DNA of 64,000 bases from an uncultured Alphaproteobacteria bacterium (GCA_902595425.1 CACJPV010000002.1:127559-191558), one strand, 5' to 3'. Counted from the first letter of the stretch, positions 7,652 through 16,791 are shown. Notes: a model not told the origin generated them from the letters alone. Program-made: numbers and translations.

Positions 7652-8169
7652 TTTACTGCTCGGTACGCAGTGATAAAATCTTCTTGAACTTTCGTTTCTA
7701 TTGCCCCTTTTCTTCTCTCTCTCACAAGTTCAATTGCATCTTTTTTTTCGTAGCCAAAATCAACTAACAATATTGCAGCAATTGTTCCTGCTCGTCCTTT
7801 ACCACCTCGACAATGAAACAAAACATTCGATCCCTCTATAAGTTCATTTTTAAGTAATACTTTTGTTGTCTCCCATTTGAATTTAAAATCCTGATTGGGC
7901 GCGCCTAAATCTTGAATCGGTAAGTGATACCATTTCAAATGTTGTCGATAAATTTTTTCAACAAACAATTTTTTATCACATAACTTTTCAAATTCTTTAT
8001 CTTCCACAAAAGAAGTAATCGAACTACATTGGTTTTTTGAAAAGAGTTCCAGTTGTGATGCCAGAATATTCTCATCAAATTTTCCTTCATCATTTAAGCC
8101 CGGAAAAGATGTTAAAACTATTTTGCCTGCAAATTTATTTGAATCGACAAAATCATATGCATCAAACAT
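7648..8169 (-). CDS. Tyrosine/dual-specificity-type phosphatase
   Basis: A 173-residue protein with the P-loop HCRGGKGRAG near residue 120, the HC-x5-R signature of cysteine-dependent phosphatases. A candidate general-acid Asp lies upstream in LPIQDLGAP. It resembles bacterial dual-specificity phosphatases of the CDKN3-like kind. It lies 2 bp downstream of the PhnZ-type HD gene on the same strand, so the two are an operon. That pairing at the edge of a phosphonate island suggests a small phosphate ester as substrate, but this is inference; a protein target is equally possible. Confidence 0.8.
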   Translation of the reverse strand: MFDAYDFVDSNKFAGKIVLTSFPGLNDEGKFDENILASQLELFSKNQCSSITSFVEDKEFEKLCDKKLFVEKIYRQHLKWYHLPIQDLGAPNQDFKFKWETTKVLLKNELIEGSNVLFHCRGGKGRAGTIAAILLVDFGYEKKDAIELVRERRKGAIETKVQEDFITAYRAVN

Positions 8170-8171
8170 TA

Positions 8172-8732
8172 TTAGTTTGCAGATGCTTGAAATGAATTTT
8201 CTACGTATTTTCTAAAATGCTCTACAGACGGTGTTTCTTTATTAAGTATTTTTGCCTGATCATCATAACGACGCATTTCAACGGCTTCTTTCATCTGTGG
8301 TTTGTTGATAAATTCGTCTGCTTCCTCTTTTGTAAAAATACCTCCCTGCACTTTAAGTGATTCTTTTGAAGCTTCAGATAGTTGATCATAGTACCCATCT
8401 TCTACAGCCGCCAAATATCGCTTTGATGCAACGTGTGCTCGAATAGGAAGTGTTACTTCTTCACCAAAATATTTTGCTAAATAATCAGCCCCTAAATCTT
8501 CATGCAGGCCATCTTTTCCCTCATGAATAGGATCTTTATCTTCATATATTAGATGACCAATATCATGAAGTAATGCTGCTGTAATAAATGCGTCTGATTT
8601 ATTATTTTGCTCAGCTAGTTCAGCACATTGAAGGGCGTGTTCTAACTGGGTAACATCTTCATTCCCGTATTGAATATCAGCACCTTTTGTCATAAGTAAA
8701 TTCAAAAGTTCATTAACGATATTGTTTTTCAT
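8172..8732 (-). CDS. PhnZ-type HD-domain protein linked to phosphonate degradation
   Basis: A 186-residue HD-domain protein of the phosphonate-associated HDIG family (TIGR03276/PhnZ type). Visible ligands are H32 in TQLEHALQCAELA, the HD pair H56-D57 in ALLHDIGH, H77 in LHEDLGADYL, the His in RAHVASKRYL and the Asp in RRYDDQAKI. Tyr22 in IQYGNE matches the PhnZ Tyr that caps the di-iron site. PhnZ cleaves 2-amino-1-hydroxyethylphosphonate to glycine and phosphate with O2; a partner PhnY*/TmpA-type 2-oxoglutarate oxygenase is not in this window. It shares an operon with the phosphatase and is divergent from the EamA-like gene. Confidence 0.82.
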   Translation of the reverse strand: MKNNIVNELLNLLMTKGADIQYGNEDVTQLEHALQCAELAEQNNKSDAFITAALLHDIGHLIYEDKDPIHEGKDGLHEDLGADYLAKYFGEEVTLPIRAHVASKRYLAAVEDGYYDQLSEASKESLKVQGGIFTKEEADEFINKPQMKEAVEMRRYDDQAKILNKETPSVEHFRKYVENSFQASAN

Positions 8733-8776
8733 ATAAAATTAGTTAGTAAAATTAATTTATATCAAAACAATTACTA

Positions 8777-9619
8777 ATGACAAGTGCATCAATATATTTT
8801 CTAATTTTTTTTGCAGCATTTTTACATGCTTTATGGAATATAATTATTAAATCACTTGATTACTCATTAGCGGGGATTGCCGTAAAAGTTTTTTTTCAAA
8901 GTATTATTTTTTTTCCAATTATTTTTTTTGTACCTTTTCCAGAAGGAATAACATGGTTTTATATAACCTGTTCATTCTTATTACATAGTCTATATTTTAT
9001 TCTATTAGGAAGCATGTATGATCGAAAAGATCTTACGTTTATCTATCCAGTTGCAAGAGGTTGTGCTCCTATTTTTGTAACAATTTTATCTTTCATTTTT
9101 CTAAAAGATATAATTCCCTTTTTTGGCTTAGTTGGTATTTTAATTATTTGCGTTGCCTTGTTATTAATATCATTTAGTAACTTCAATACAAAAGTAGATT
9201 TTAAAACAATTGGTATTTCTATTTTTATAGCTTTTTTAATTTCCATTTATACTTTTTCTGATGGAGCTGGTGTAAGGTCAGTAGACAATAGTTTATCATT
9301 TATTGTTTGGAACTTTTTTTTAGGTGGATGGATTTCTATTGGTTATGTATACCTTACAAAAAGAGAAGATTTATTTAGTTTAAAAATTAAAGATTTGATT
9401 TTAATTTTATCTGCAACAATAGTTTCATTTACCGCCTATGCTATAATCATCTGGTCAATGAAATATGAACCTTTTGGTATTGTTGCCTCTATGAGAGAAT
9501 CCAGCATAATATTTGCACCATTACTGGGTTTAATATTTTTAAAGGAAAAAATTAGTTCTATAAGAATAATATCCAGTATTTTATTCTTTTTAGGAGTTGT
9601 TTTTATATTTAATGCTTAA
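8777..9619 (+). CDS. EamA/DMT-type membrane transporter associated with phosphonate use
   Basis: A 280-residue protein with about ten hydrophobic spans and an internal EamA-type duplication. It has HALWNIIIKS near the N-terminus and the conserved YPVARG segment in the middle, like the family named phosphonate utilization associated putative membrane protein (TIGR03340-type). It sits between the PhnZ-type gene and the AEP transporter. A related paralogue lies at 35769-36611, beside phnA. The substrate is unknown; export or import of a phosphonate or its breakdown product is inferred from position only. Confidence 0.8.
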   Translation: MTSASIYFLIFFAAFLHALWNIIIKSLDYSLAGIAVKVFFQSIIFFPIIFFVPFPEGITWFYITCSFLLHSLYFILLGSMYDRKDLTFIYPVARGCAPIFVTILSFIFLKDIIPFFGLVGILIICVALLLISFSNFNTKVDFKTIGISIFIAFLISIYTFSDGAGVRSVDNSLSFIVWNFFLGGWISIGYVYLTKREDLFSLKIKDLILILSATIVSFTAYAIIIWSMKYEPFGIVASMRESSIIFAPLLGLIFLKEKISSIRIISSILFFLGVVFIFNA

Positions 9620-9642
9620 TTTAAGCAATTTAATAGTTTTTT
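9613..9642 (+). terminator. Weak terminator-like hairpin after the EamA-like gene
   Basis: TGCTTAA-T-TTAAGCA (9613-9627) is an inverted repeat that includes the stop codon of the upstream gene. Six T residues follow at 9637-9642, about 9 nt away. The T run is further from the stem than usual, so termination here would be weak. Confidence 0.3.
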
Positions 9643-9729
9643 AAAATAAAATAAAATTAAATTACTTGAATTAATTCCTTTTTTATCTTTAATAAAACAA
9701 ATAGTTTAATTTTATCAATGGGAGGTAAG

Positions 9730-10749
9730 ATGAAAAAAATAATTACTTTAATAAGCTTTGTAGCTGTATTTTTTTTAAGTTTAGTTAATGCTAATGCTGG
9801 TTCTTTGACAGTATATACTGCAATTGAAGCAGAAGACTTAAAAAGATATGCGGCGACATTTAACGAAGATCATCCAGATATAGAAATTAACTGGGTTCGT
9901 GATTCCACAGGTATTGTTACTGCAAAACTATTAGCAGAAAAAAATAATCCACAAGCAGATATTATTTGGGGATTGGCTGGAACAAGTCTGATGTTAATGA
10001 AAGGAGAAGGAATGTTTCATCCTTATTCTCCTAAAGGGATAGAAAAACTTGATCCAAAATTCCGTGATGGTGATGAGCCAGCTTCATGGACAGGAATTGA
10101 TGCTTGGGTTGCTGCTGTTTGTGTGAATACAGTTGAAATGGAAAAGCATGGTTTCTCCATGCCTTCTTCTTGGGAAGATTTAACTAAACCTGAGTATGAA
10201 GGACATGTAGCAATGCCTAATCCAAATTCATCAGGAACAGGCTTCTTAGATGTTTCTAGTTGGTTACAAATTTTTGGTGAAGATGGTGGTTGGGACTTTA
10301 TGGATAGACTTCATAAAAATATTTCTCACTACACTCACTCAGGTTCAAAACCTTGTAAACAAGCTGCTGCAGGAGAAGTGCCTATAGGAGTTTCTTTTGC
10401 ATTTAGGGGTGCAAGATCTAAAGCAAAAGGTGCGCCAATTGAAATTATTGTTCCATCTGAAGGTGTTGGATGGGAAATGGAAGCAAATGCAATAATTAAA
10501 GGTACTGATAACTTAGAGGATGCAAAAACTTTAGCAGACTGGGCTATTACTCAAAAAGCAATGGAAATGTACAATGAAGCATATGCCGTTGTTGGAATGC
10601 CTGGTGTTGCAAAACCGGTTGAGCATTTCCCTCCAGGTTTATTGGATGCAATGATCAAAAATGATTTTGAGTTTGCAGCAACAAATAGAAAAGCTATCCT
10701 TGCTGAATGGCAAAAAAGATACGATTCTAAATCAGAGCCTAAAAGCTAA
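9730..10749 (+). CDS. phnS: 2-Aminoethylphosphonate-type ABC transporter substrate-binding protein
   Basis: Periplasmic binding protein of about 339 residues with a signal peptide (MKKIITLISFVAVFFLSLVNANAG). It belongs to the Fe3+/AEP-like class of binding proteins (SLTVYTAIEAEDLKRY..., then DIIWGLAGTS) and fits the putative 2-aminoethylphosphonate-binding family (PhnS2, TIGR03261-type). I chose ATG 9730 over the ATG at 9718 because a strong GGGAGG ribosome binding site lies inside the longer version. The ATPase and fused permease follow, separated by a terminator-like hairpin that would favour high expression of the binding protein. Iron is an alternative ligand, but the phosphonate context and lack of tyrosine-cluster iron motifs favour AEP. 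Confidence 0.82.
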   Translation: MKKIITLISFVAVFFLSLVNANAGSLTVYTAIEAEDLKRYAATFNEDHPDIEINWVRDSTGIVTAKLLAEKNNPQADIIWGLAGTSLMLMKGEGMFHPYSPKGIEKLDPKFRDGDEPASWTGIDAWVAAVCVNTVEMEKHGFSMPSSWEDLTKPEYEGHVAMPNPNSSGTGFLDVSSWLQIFGEDGGWDFMDRLHKNISHYTHSGSKPCKQAAAGEVPIGVSFAFRGARSKAKGAPIEIIVPSEGVGWEMEANAIIKGTDNLEDAKTLADWAITQKAMEMYNEAYAVVGMPGVAKPVEHFPPGLLDAMIKNDFEFAATNRKAILAEWQKRYDSKSEPKS

Positions 10750-10765
10750 TTATAATCTATGATAT

Positions 10766-10800
10766 AAAAAGCTTACAATTAATTTTGTAAGCTTTTTATT
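10766..10800 (+). terminator. Intrinsic terminator or attenuator between phnS and phnT
   Basis: AAAAAGCTTACAA (10766-10778) pairs perfectly with TTGTAAGCTTTTT (10785-10797) around a 6-nt loop, and the 3' arm ends in a T run. As phnT starts at 10812, it probably stops most transcripts after the binding-protein gene while letting some through. Confidence 0.75.
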
Positions 10801-10811
10801 ACTTTAATTTT

Positions 10812-11873
10812 ATGGAACAATATCTATCAGTTAAAAATATCAATAAGTTCTTTGGAGATTTTCAAGCGCTTAAAAATGTAAGTTTTAATGTTAAAGAGGG
10901 TGAGTTTGTATGTATACTCGGTCCTTCAGGATGTGGAAAAACAACTTTACTAAGAGTAATCGCAGGATTAGAGAGTCAATCTGAGGGATTGATTAATCAA
11001 AACAATAAAGACATATCTTTACTTCCTCCTGATCAGAGAGATTTTGGAATTGTATTTCAGTCCTATGCTTTATTTCCAAATTTGAGTGTAAAAAATAATA
11101 TAGCCTTTGGATTAAAAACCAGAAAGCAAAATAAAGAAGTAATCGATAAAAGAGTCGATGAATTATTAAAGTTAGTTGGTTTAAGTGATCACATAGATAA
11201 ATTTTCTTCTCAACTATCTGGTGGTGAACAACAGCGTGTTGCATTAGCAAGAGCTTTAGCGCCTTCACCTGGACTACTATTGCTAGATGAGCCTCTTTCA
11301 GCGTTAGATGCAAAAGTAAGACAACATTTAAGATTGGAAATAAAAAATCTTCAGAGAAAATTAGGAGTAACAACAATTATGGTTACTCACGACCAGGAAG
11401 AAGCATTAACAATGGCTGATAGAATAATACTTATGAATAATGGTGTTATTGAACAAGAAGGATCACCTCAGGATCTTTATTCTAAACCAAAAACTGCATT
11501 TTCTGCAAATTTTATAGGAACAACTAATTTATTTAAAGCTAAAAAAATTTCTCAAAATAGTCTCGAAATTAATGGTTCAACATTAGAATGTAATGAAAAT
11601 ATAGAAGATGATTTATTAACAGTAACAATAAGGCCTGAAGATATTAAAATTTCACAAAATGATAATGAAAAAAATATCTTTAAAGGAACAATTAAGGAGC
11701 TTGAGTTTTTAGGATCAAACATAAGAGGGCATATAGAAGTTAACTTTGAATCTGAAAAAGCAAATGTAATTTGTAATTTTGCTTCTGAATATATTTTAAA
11801 TAATAATATTCAAAATAATTCTGCTGTTAGCATTTCATTACAACCGCGCGCTCTTAAAATTGTTAAGACATAA
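10812..11873 (+). CDS. phnT: 2-Aminoethylphosphonate-type ABC transporter ATP-binding protein
   Basis: A 353-residue ABC ATPase with Walker A GPSGCGKTT (residues about 37-45), Q-loop in VFQSYALFP, signature LSGGEQQR, Walker B LLLLDEPLSALD and switch His in VTHDQEEA. The C-terminal about 110 residues form a TOBE-like regulatory domain (VTIRPEDIKIS). It lies between the binding protein and the fused permease and fits the PhnT2 family of AEP importers. Confidence 0.86.
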   Translation: MEQYLSVKNINKFFGDFQALKNVSFNVKEGEFVCILGPSGCGKTTLLRVIAGLESQSEGLINQNNKDISLLPPDQRDFGIVFQSYALFPNLSVKNNIAFGLKTRKQNKEVIDKRVDELLKLVGLSDHIDKFSSQLSGGEQQRVALARALAPSPGLLLLDEPLSALDAKVRQHLRLEIKNLQRKLGVTTIMVTHDQEEALTMADRIILMNNGVIEQEGSPQDLYSKPKTAFSANFIGTTNLFKAKKISQNSLEINGSTLECNENIEDDLLTVTIRPEDIKISQNDNEKNIFKGTIKELEFLGSNIRGHIEVNFESEKANVICNFASEYILNNNIQNNSAVSISLQPRALKIVKT

Positions 11874-11881
11874 GTTTTAAT

Positions 11882-13552
11882 ATGAAAAAAAGTAGAGACG
11901 ATTATCTAACTATATTTTTTATATCAATTATTGGTATTTATATTTTTATAGCTCTTGCATTTCCAATGTATGCAATATTATCAAAAAGTGTTGAAAACAA
12001 AGATGGTATTTTTATTGGTTTTGAAAATTATCAAAGTTATTTTTCAAATCCTGCCTTAGTATATTCGATATATAACAGTTTGTTTGTTTCCATTATCACT
12101 ATGGTTATTACAATCACTTTAGCATTTATTTTTGCTTATGCACTTACTAAAAGTCGTATGGCGGGTAAGGGTATATTTCGTTCAATAGCAATGATTCCTA
12201 TTTTAGTTCCTTCACTATTATCAGGAATTTCTCTTATTTATCTTTTTGGAAAACAAGGAATATTTAGAGAATTATTAATGGGTTATGAAATCTATGGTCC
12301 CATAGGTATTATTATAGCAGAAGTATTTTATACATTTCCTCATGCACTGTTAATAATTATTACTGCACTATCGATTGGTGATGCAAGGTTATATGAAGCT
12401 GCAAAAGTTTTACGTTCAAAACCTATTAGAACTTTTTTTACAGTTACACTTCCATCAGCAAAATATGGTGTAATCAGCGCCGCATTCGTCGTCTTTACTT
12501 TAGTGATTACAGATTTTGGTATTCCAAAAGTAATAGGTGGTCAATTTAATGTTCTCGCAGTTGATGTTTATAAACAAGTTATAGGTCAACAAAATTTTGA
12601 AATGGGTGCTGTTGTAAGCGTTGTGCTGATTTTTCCAGCACTTCTTGCTTTTGTTGTTGACCGTATAGTTCAAAGAAAACAAGTAGCTATATTAACTTCT
12701 CGATCAGTTGTTCATGAGCCTAATAAAAATAAAAACTTTGATACAATTATGTTTATTTATTGTTCTTTTATCTCAGTATTTATTTTAACTATTATAGGAA
12801 TGTGCCTTTATGCAAGTCTTGTAACTTTTTGGCCTTACAACTTAACTCTTTCATTAACCAATTATCAATTTGATCTAATGGATGGGGGTGGTTGGGATTC
12901 ATATTATAATTCTATACGTATGGCATGTTACACAGCTTTCTTTGGAACTATCGTTGTGTTTGCTGGTGCCTATTTTGTTGAAAAATCAAGAAGCGTCAAA
13001 ACTGGCCGTACAATTCTTCATTTATTGTCTATGATGCCTATGGCTATACCAGGATTGGTATTGGGATTAGCTTATATTTTCTTTTTTAATCACCCTGATA
13101 ATCCTTTAAATTTTTTATACGGCACAATGGCAATATTAGTAATTTGTACAATCACACATTTCTATACTGTATCACATTTAACAGCACTTACATCCTTGAA
13201 ACAAATAGATAATGAGTTTGAGCATGTTTCATCTTCTTTAAAACAACCTTTTTATAAAACTTTTTTTAAAGTAACAGTCCCTATAAGTCTTCCAGCAATT
13301 TTTGAAATTGGAATTTATTTTTTTGTTAATGCCATGACCACTGTATCCGCTGTTGTTTTTCTATATAGTTCAAAAACAAATTTAGCATCAGTAGCTGTTC
13401 TAAATATGGATGATGCTGGTGACATTGCACCTGCTGCTGCTATGGGCATGATGATTTTTTATACAAATGCTGCTGTGAGAATAGTTTATGTTCTTATAAC
13501 TAAAAAAATATTAGTAAGATTTCAAAAATGGCGCACAAAGACTACATCATAA
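11882..13552 (+). CDS. 2-Aminoethylphosphonate-type ABC transporter permease, two fused domains
   Basis: A 556-residue inner-membrane protein with about twelve spans and two binding-protein-dependent permease domains, each with an EAA-like loop (YEAAKVLRSKPIRTFFTVTLP near residue 170, and FEHVSSSLKQPFYKTFFKVTVP near residue 450). Fused double permeases are typical of AEP transporters of the PhnSTU kind (TIGR03262-type) and of FbpB iron permeases. It starts 8 bp after the ATPase stop. With phnS and phnT it should form a complete importer. Confidence 0.85.
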   Translation: MKKSRDDYLTIFFISIIGIYIFIALAFPMYAILSKSVENKDGIFIGFENYQSYFSNPALVYSIYNSLFVSIITMVITITLAFIFAYALTKSRMAGKGIFRSIAMIPILVPSLLSGISLIYLFGKQGIFRELLMGYEIYGPIGIIIAEVFYTFPHALLIIITALSIGDARLYEAAKVLRSKPIRTFFTVTLPSAKYGVISAAFVVFTLVITDFGIPKVIGGQFNVLAVDVYKQVIGQQNFEMGAVVSVVLIFPALLAFVVDRIVQRKQVAILTSRSVVHEPNKNKNFDTIMFIYCSFISVFILTIIGMCLYASLVTFWPYNLTLSLTNYQFDLMDGGGWDSYYNSIRMACYTAFFGTIVVFAGAYFVEKSRSVKTGRTILHLLSMMPMAIPGLVLGLAYIFFFNHPDNPLNFLYGTMAILVICTITHFYTVSHLTALTSLKQIDNEFEHVSSSLKQPFYKTFFKVTVPISLPAIFEIGIYFFVNAMTTVSAVVFLYSSKTNLASVAVLNMDDAGDIAPAAAMGMMIFYTNAAVRIVYVLITKKILVRFQKWRTKTTS

Positions 13553-13562
13553 ATTAAAATTA

Positions 13563-14972
13563 ATGACACATAATTATCAATCGCCCTGGTTTAAAGAGGC
13601 ATTGGAGTTAGAAGGTGAGTTAAAAATCAATACATTAAATTCTAAAGAAATTTCAGATATTTGTATTGTTGGTGGAGGATACACAGGGCTTTGGACTGCA
13701 TTAAAAATAAAAGAGAAAAAACCTAAAACAAACATAATTATTATCGAAAAAGATTTATGCGGAAGTGGTGCATCCGGTAGAAATGGAGGCTGTATGATAC
13801 CTCTATCATCTAAATTTCCTGCAATGAAAAAAATTGTAGGAACTAAAGATGCTGTAAGAATGGTAAAAGCCAGTGAAGAAGCTATAAATAAGATTAGTAA
13901 TTACTGTAAATTAAATTCTTTTGATCCTCAAATAAGAATAAATGGAATTGTTTATGCGGCAACGAACAATAAACACAGGGGTGGTTTTGATAATCTAATT
14001 AATGAATTAAAAGATAATAATATAAATAGCTGGGAAAGATTAACAAAAGAAAAAATACAAAAATTAACTGGATCAAAAAGAAATATTGATGGTTATTACT
14101 CTGCTATTGGTGGAAGTTTACAACCTGCTTTATTAGTAAGAGGTTTAAAAAAAATTGCAGAAAAAAAAGGAATAAAGATTTTTGAAAAAAGTGAAATGCT
14201 CTCTTATCAAGATAATGATAAGTTAATAGTTAAGTCAATCAATGGTGAGGTTGAATGCAAAAAATTAATTGTAGCAATAAATGCGTGGACTCCATCTTTT
14301 TTTTCTTTCTTATCAAGAAGTGTGATTTTAGTTTCATCAGATATGATAATTAGTGAGCCAATAAATAATAAAATAGAAAAGTTAAATTTAAATAATGGAA
14401 TAGTAGTTTTAGACTCAAATTTATTCACACATTATTATCGTACCACAATAGATGGGCGGTTAATGTTTGGGAAGGGGGGTAATACATTCTCACTTAATAA
14501 TAAAGTAATTAGATCTTTTGATGGTCCCAGTAGCATTGAAAATTTTTTAAAAAAATCTCTAGTTAAATTTTTTCCATCTCTAAAAAATACGAAAATTATA
14601 CAATCATGGAATGGACCCTCTGAAAGAACAAAAACAGGATTTCCTTTTTTTGGATATCACCCTAAAAATAAAAATATTATTTATGGATTTGGATATTCAG
14701 GAAATGGAATTTTACCCACTTATGTAGGAGGAGAGATTTTAAGCAGTATGGCATTGGAAGAAAAAAATGAATGGACGATGAGTAATTTTTGCAAAGGACC
14801 AATCAAACAATTCCCTCCAGAACCATTTAGATGGATCGGTGCAATAATTATAAGAAATGCAGTAAGAAGAAAAGAAAACGCTGAACAGCATGACAGGAAT
14901 CCTAATTGGATTGATCAACAGCTTGCAAAACTAGCAACTTCAATCGGAAGAGTAGACAGAATAAAAGATTAG
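13563..14972 (+). CDS. FAD-dependent amine oxidoreductase (DAO family), candidate N-alkyl-phosphonate oxidase
   Basis: A 469-residue flavoenzyme of the D-amino-acid-oxidase/PuuB superfamily. The dinucleotide-binding motif IVGGGYTGLWTAL is at residues about 36-48 with the acidic end IIIIEKD, followed by SGASGRNGGCMIP, where FAD docks. C-terminal GYSGNGILPTYVGGEIL is the second FAD segment. It starts 10 bp after the AEP permease. FAD oxidases of this family recur in AEP clusters, and some oxidise N-methylated AEP to phosphonoacetaldehyde; I recall the PbfC/PbfD work but cannot say which type this is. Gamma-glutamylputrescine-type oxidation is an alternative. Confidence 0.72.
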   Translation: MTHNYQSPWFKEALELEGELKINTLNSKEISDICIVGGGYTGLWTALKIKEKKPKTNIIIIEKDLCGSGASGRNGGCMIPLSSKFPAMKKIVGTKDAVRMVKASEEAINKISNYCKLNSFDPQIRINGIVYAATNNKHRGGFDNLINELKDNNINSWERLTKEKIQKLTGSKRNIDGYYSAIGGSLQPALLVRGLKKIAEKKGIKIFEKSEMLSYQDNDKLIVKSINGEVECKKLIVAINAWTPSFFSFLSRSVILVSSDMIISEPINNKIEKLNLNNGIVVLDSNLFTHYYRTTIDGRLMFGKGGNTFSLNNKVIRSFDGPSSIENFLKKSLVKFFPSLKNTKIIQSWNGPSERTKTGFPFFGYHPKNKNIIYGFGYSGNGILPTYVGGEILSSMALEEKNEWTMSNFCKGPIKQFPPEPFRWIGAIIIRNAVRRKENAEQHDRNPNWIDQQLAKLATSIGRVDRIKD

Positions 14973-14978
14973 TTTATT

Positions 14979-15902
14979 TTATTTAATTGCATTTATATGG
15001 TCAGCGAATTCAGATTTTTGCATCAATCTTTTACAACGTTCAAAACGTTCTATTGAATAAGCCCAAAAATCCTCAGCTGGATTTTTATCTGCATGTTGAA
15101 TCAAGCCCCATAAAGTCCAAAGTAAATCGCACATTGCTTTATAAATTATAACTCTTCCTTTTTGAGCTGCAGTTGGCTCTTTGCCAAAATATGCAATCAA
15201 CATTTCATTTTCTTGATTTTCATCCATGCCTGCTTCAACAGAAAGATCACCAAGATCCCACATAGGATCATTCATTCCTGAATACTCCCAATCTACAATC
15301 CACATATTATTTCCATCATCTAAAAAGTTTTCACAAAGAGGATCACAATGACAAGGAGCTAAAGGGTTAGGATTAGCAATTAGTGCCTCTTTAACTGGTT
15401 TAGCCGCATCTACAATGTCATGATATCCATCTGGTAATTCAGCATTTTTAGAAGATAAAATCTTTAAGTACTCATCAATCATATTAAAAAGATCAAAGCG
15501 AAAATCAAAAGTCTCTCCCGAATTATGAAGCTTTGCCAAAGCTAAGCCCGCTCTAGCTGGTGAGCCTTTTCTTGTGCTAAAAAGATTTGGAGTCATAGTT
15601 TCTATTGCATTAATTGCTTTTGAAACCATTATCCCTCTTTCAACATCAGCCCATATAATTTCTGCTGATATACCAGCACGCCATGCTGCCATTGCATTGT
15701 TATATTCAAAAGTTCGATTAATATAATCTTCTGTACCTTTTCCAGGAATACGAACTATCAGATTAATTTTCTCAGTTTCTACTAAATGAACGATATTGGT
15801 CATTCCACCAAGGCGCTTAAGGTTACTATTTTCTGTCGAAATTTTTTCATAACCCTTAATATTATTTAGAATTGAAAAAACTTTATCAATATTTGTATCC
15901 AT
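14979..15902 (-). CDS. Choline/ethanolamine-kinase-like phosphotransferase
   Basis: A 307-residue protein of the APH/choline kinase fold. The catalytic loop HCDPLCENFL (near residue 190) and the metal-binding segment VDWEYSGMNDPMWDLGDLS (near residue 208) match the choline/ethanolamine kinase type rather than antibiotic kinases. The N-terminal LGGMTNIVHLVE is the nucleotide loop. It converges on the FAD oxidase gene (6 bp apart) and is divergent from the SDR gene across a palindrome-bearing region. Choline and ethanolamine are headgroups of the phosphodiesters handled elsewhere in the island, so this kinase may recapture them. The substrate is not shown by sequence. Confidence 0.72.
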   Translation of the reverse strand: MDTNIDKVFSILNNIKGYEKISTENSNLKRLGGMTNIVHLVETEKINLIVRIPGKGTEDYINRTFEYNNAMAAWRAGISAEIIWADVERGIMVSKAINAIETMTPNLFSTRKGSPARAGLALAKLHNSGETFDFRFDLFNMIDEYLKILSSKNAELPDGYHDIVDAAKPVKEALIANPNPLAPCHCDPLCENFLDDGNNMWIVDWEYSGMNDPMWDLGDLSVEAGMDENQENEMLIAYFGKEPTAAQKGRVIIYKAMCDLLWTLWGLIQHADKNPAEDFWAYSIERFERCKRLMQKSEFADHINAIK

Positions 15903-15945
15903 TAAAACCTTTTAAACCTCTAGCTTTCAAAAACATATTTTGTAA

Positions 15946-15960
15946 TTATGTTTAACATAA
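15946..15960. promoter_or_regulatory. Palindromic putative operator between divergent kinase and SDR genes
   Basis: TTATGTT-T-AACATAA is a perfect inverted repeat with a one-base centre in the 122-bp divergent region, about 44 bp before the kinase start and 64 bp before the SDR start. It has the size of a dimeric repressor site. No regulator gene lies nearby, and AT-rich palindromes can occur by chance. Confidence 0.35.
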
Positions 15961-16024
15961 AAATTTTATATAATAGTTTTTTGTTGACCATTATGTATTA
16001 TACTTATTAAACATACATATTAAA

Positions 16025-16789
16025 ATGAAATTAAAAAATAAAAAAGTAATTATTACAGGTGGTGCTTCTGGAATGGGTAAAGCTACAGCAGAATTATTCT
16101 GTAATGAAGGTGCTTTAGTTGCTATTATGGATATAAATAAAACTGAAGGTGAAAAAACAGTAAATAAAATTAATGCAAATGATGAAAAAGCTTTTTTTTT
16201 TCATACCGATTTAACAAAATCAAGTGATGTAAAAAAATCAGTTAGTCAAATTTTAGATTTATTTGGCAGAGTTAATATTTTATTTAATCATGCTGGGACT
16301 ATCATCGTTAAACCTCTTCATGAATCTTCTGAAGAAGATTATGATTATTTAATGGATATAAATGTTCGATCTGCATTTCTTGTTTGTAATGAAGTGATTC
16401 CTTCAATGCTCAATAATAAAGGAGGAAATATTATTATCACTTCATCAATAGGAGGAGAAAAAGGTTTTGCCCTAGAATCATTATATTGCATGACAAAAGG
16501 TGCTGTTTTACAATTAGCTAGATCAATTGCTGTTGAATATAGAGATAAAGGAATCAGGTGTAATGCAATATGCCCTGGTTTTGTTAAAACAAATCATGGA
16601 TTAAGAGAAATCAAAGAATTAGATGAACAAGGTCAAAATTGGAATGAAAATGATTTGCATTCTGTACAGGGAAGAATATGTAAGCCAGAAGAAGTTGCGT
16701 CTGCTGTTTTATACTTAGCTTCTGATGATTCAAGTTTTGTAAATGGAACAGCTTTGTATGTAGATAATGGATGGTACGCAAAAGGATAA
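16025..16789 (+). CDS. Short-chain dehydrogenase/reductase
   Basis: A 254-residue classical SDR with an N-terminal NAD(P)-binding motif TGGASGMGKATAE (residues about 12-24), NHAG near residue 90, the catalytic Ser in ITSSIGG and the YxxxK pair in YCMTKGAV near residue 155. The cofactor-site acidic residue in IMDINK suggests NAD. It precedes the ProV-like ATPase by only 2 bp, so it belongs to that transporter operon. The substrate is unknown; oxidation of an alcohol derived from the imported compound would fit. Confidence 0.82.
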   Translation: MKLKNKKVIITGGASGMGKATAELFCNEGALVAIMDINKTEGEKTVNKINANDEKAFFFHTDLTKSSDVKKSVSQILDLFGRVNILFNHAGTIIVKPLHESSEEDYDYLMDINVRSAFLVCNEVIPSMLNNKGGNIIITSSIGGEKGFALESLYCMTKGAVLQLARSIAVEYRDKGIRCNAICPGFVKTNHGLREIKELDEQGQNWNENDLHSVQGRICKPEEVASAVLYLASDDSSFVNGTALYVDNGWYAKG

Positions 16790-16791
16790 AG

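Noticed and set aside
9718-9729. ATG at 9718 as the start of the AEP-type binding protein
   Set aside because: It would place the strong GGGAGG ribosome binding site inside the protein. The ATG at 9730 gives a normal signal peptide.
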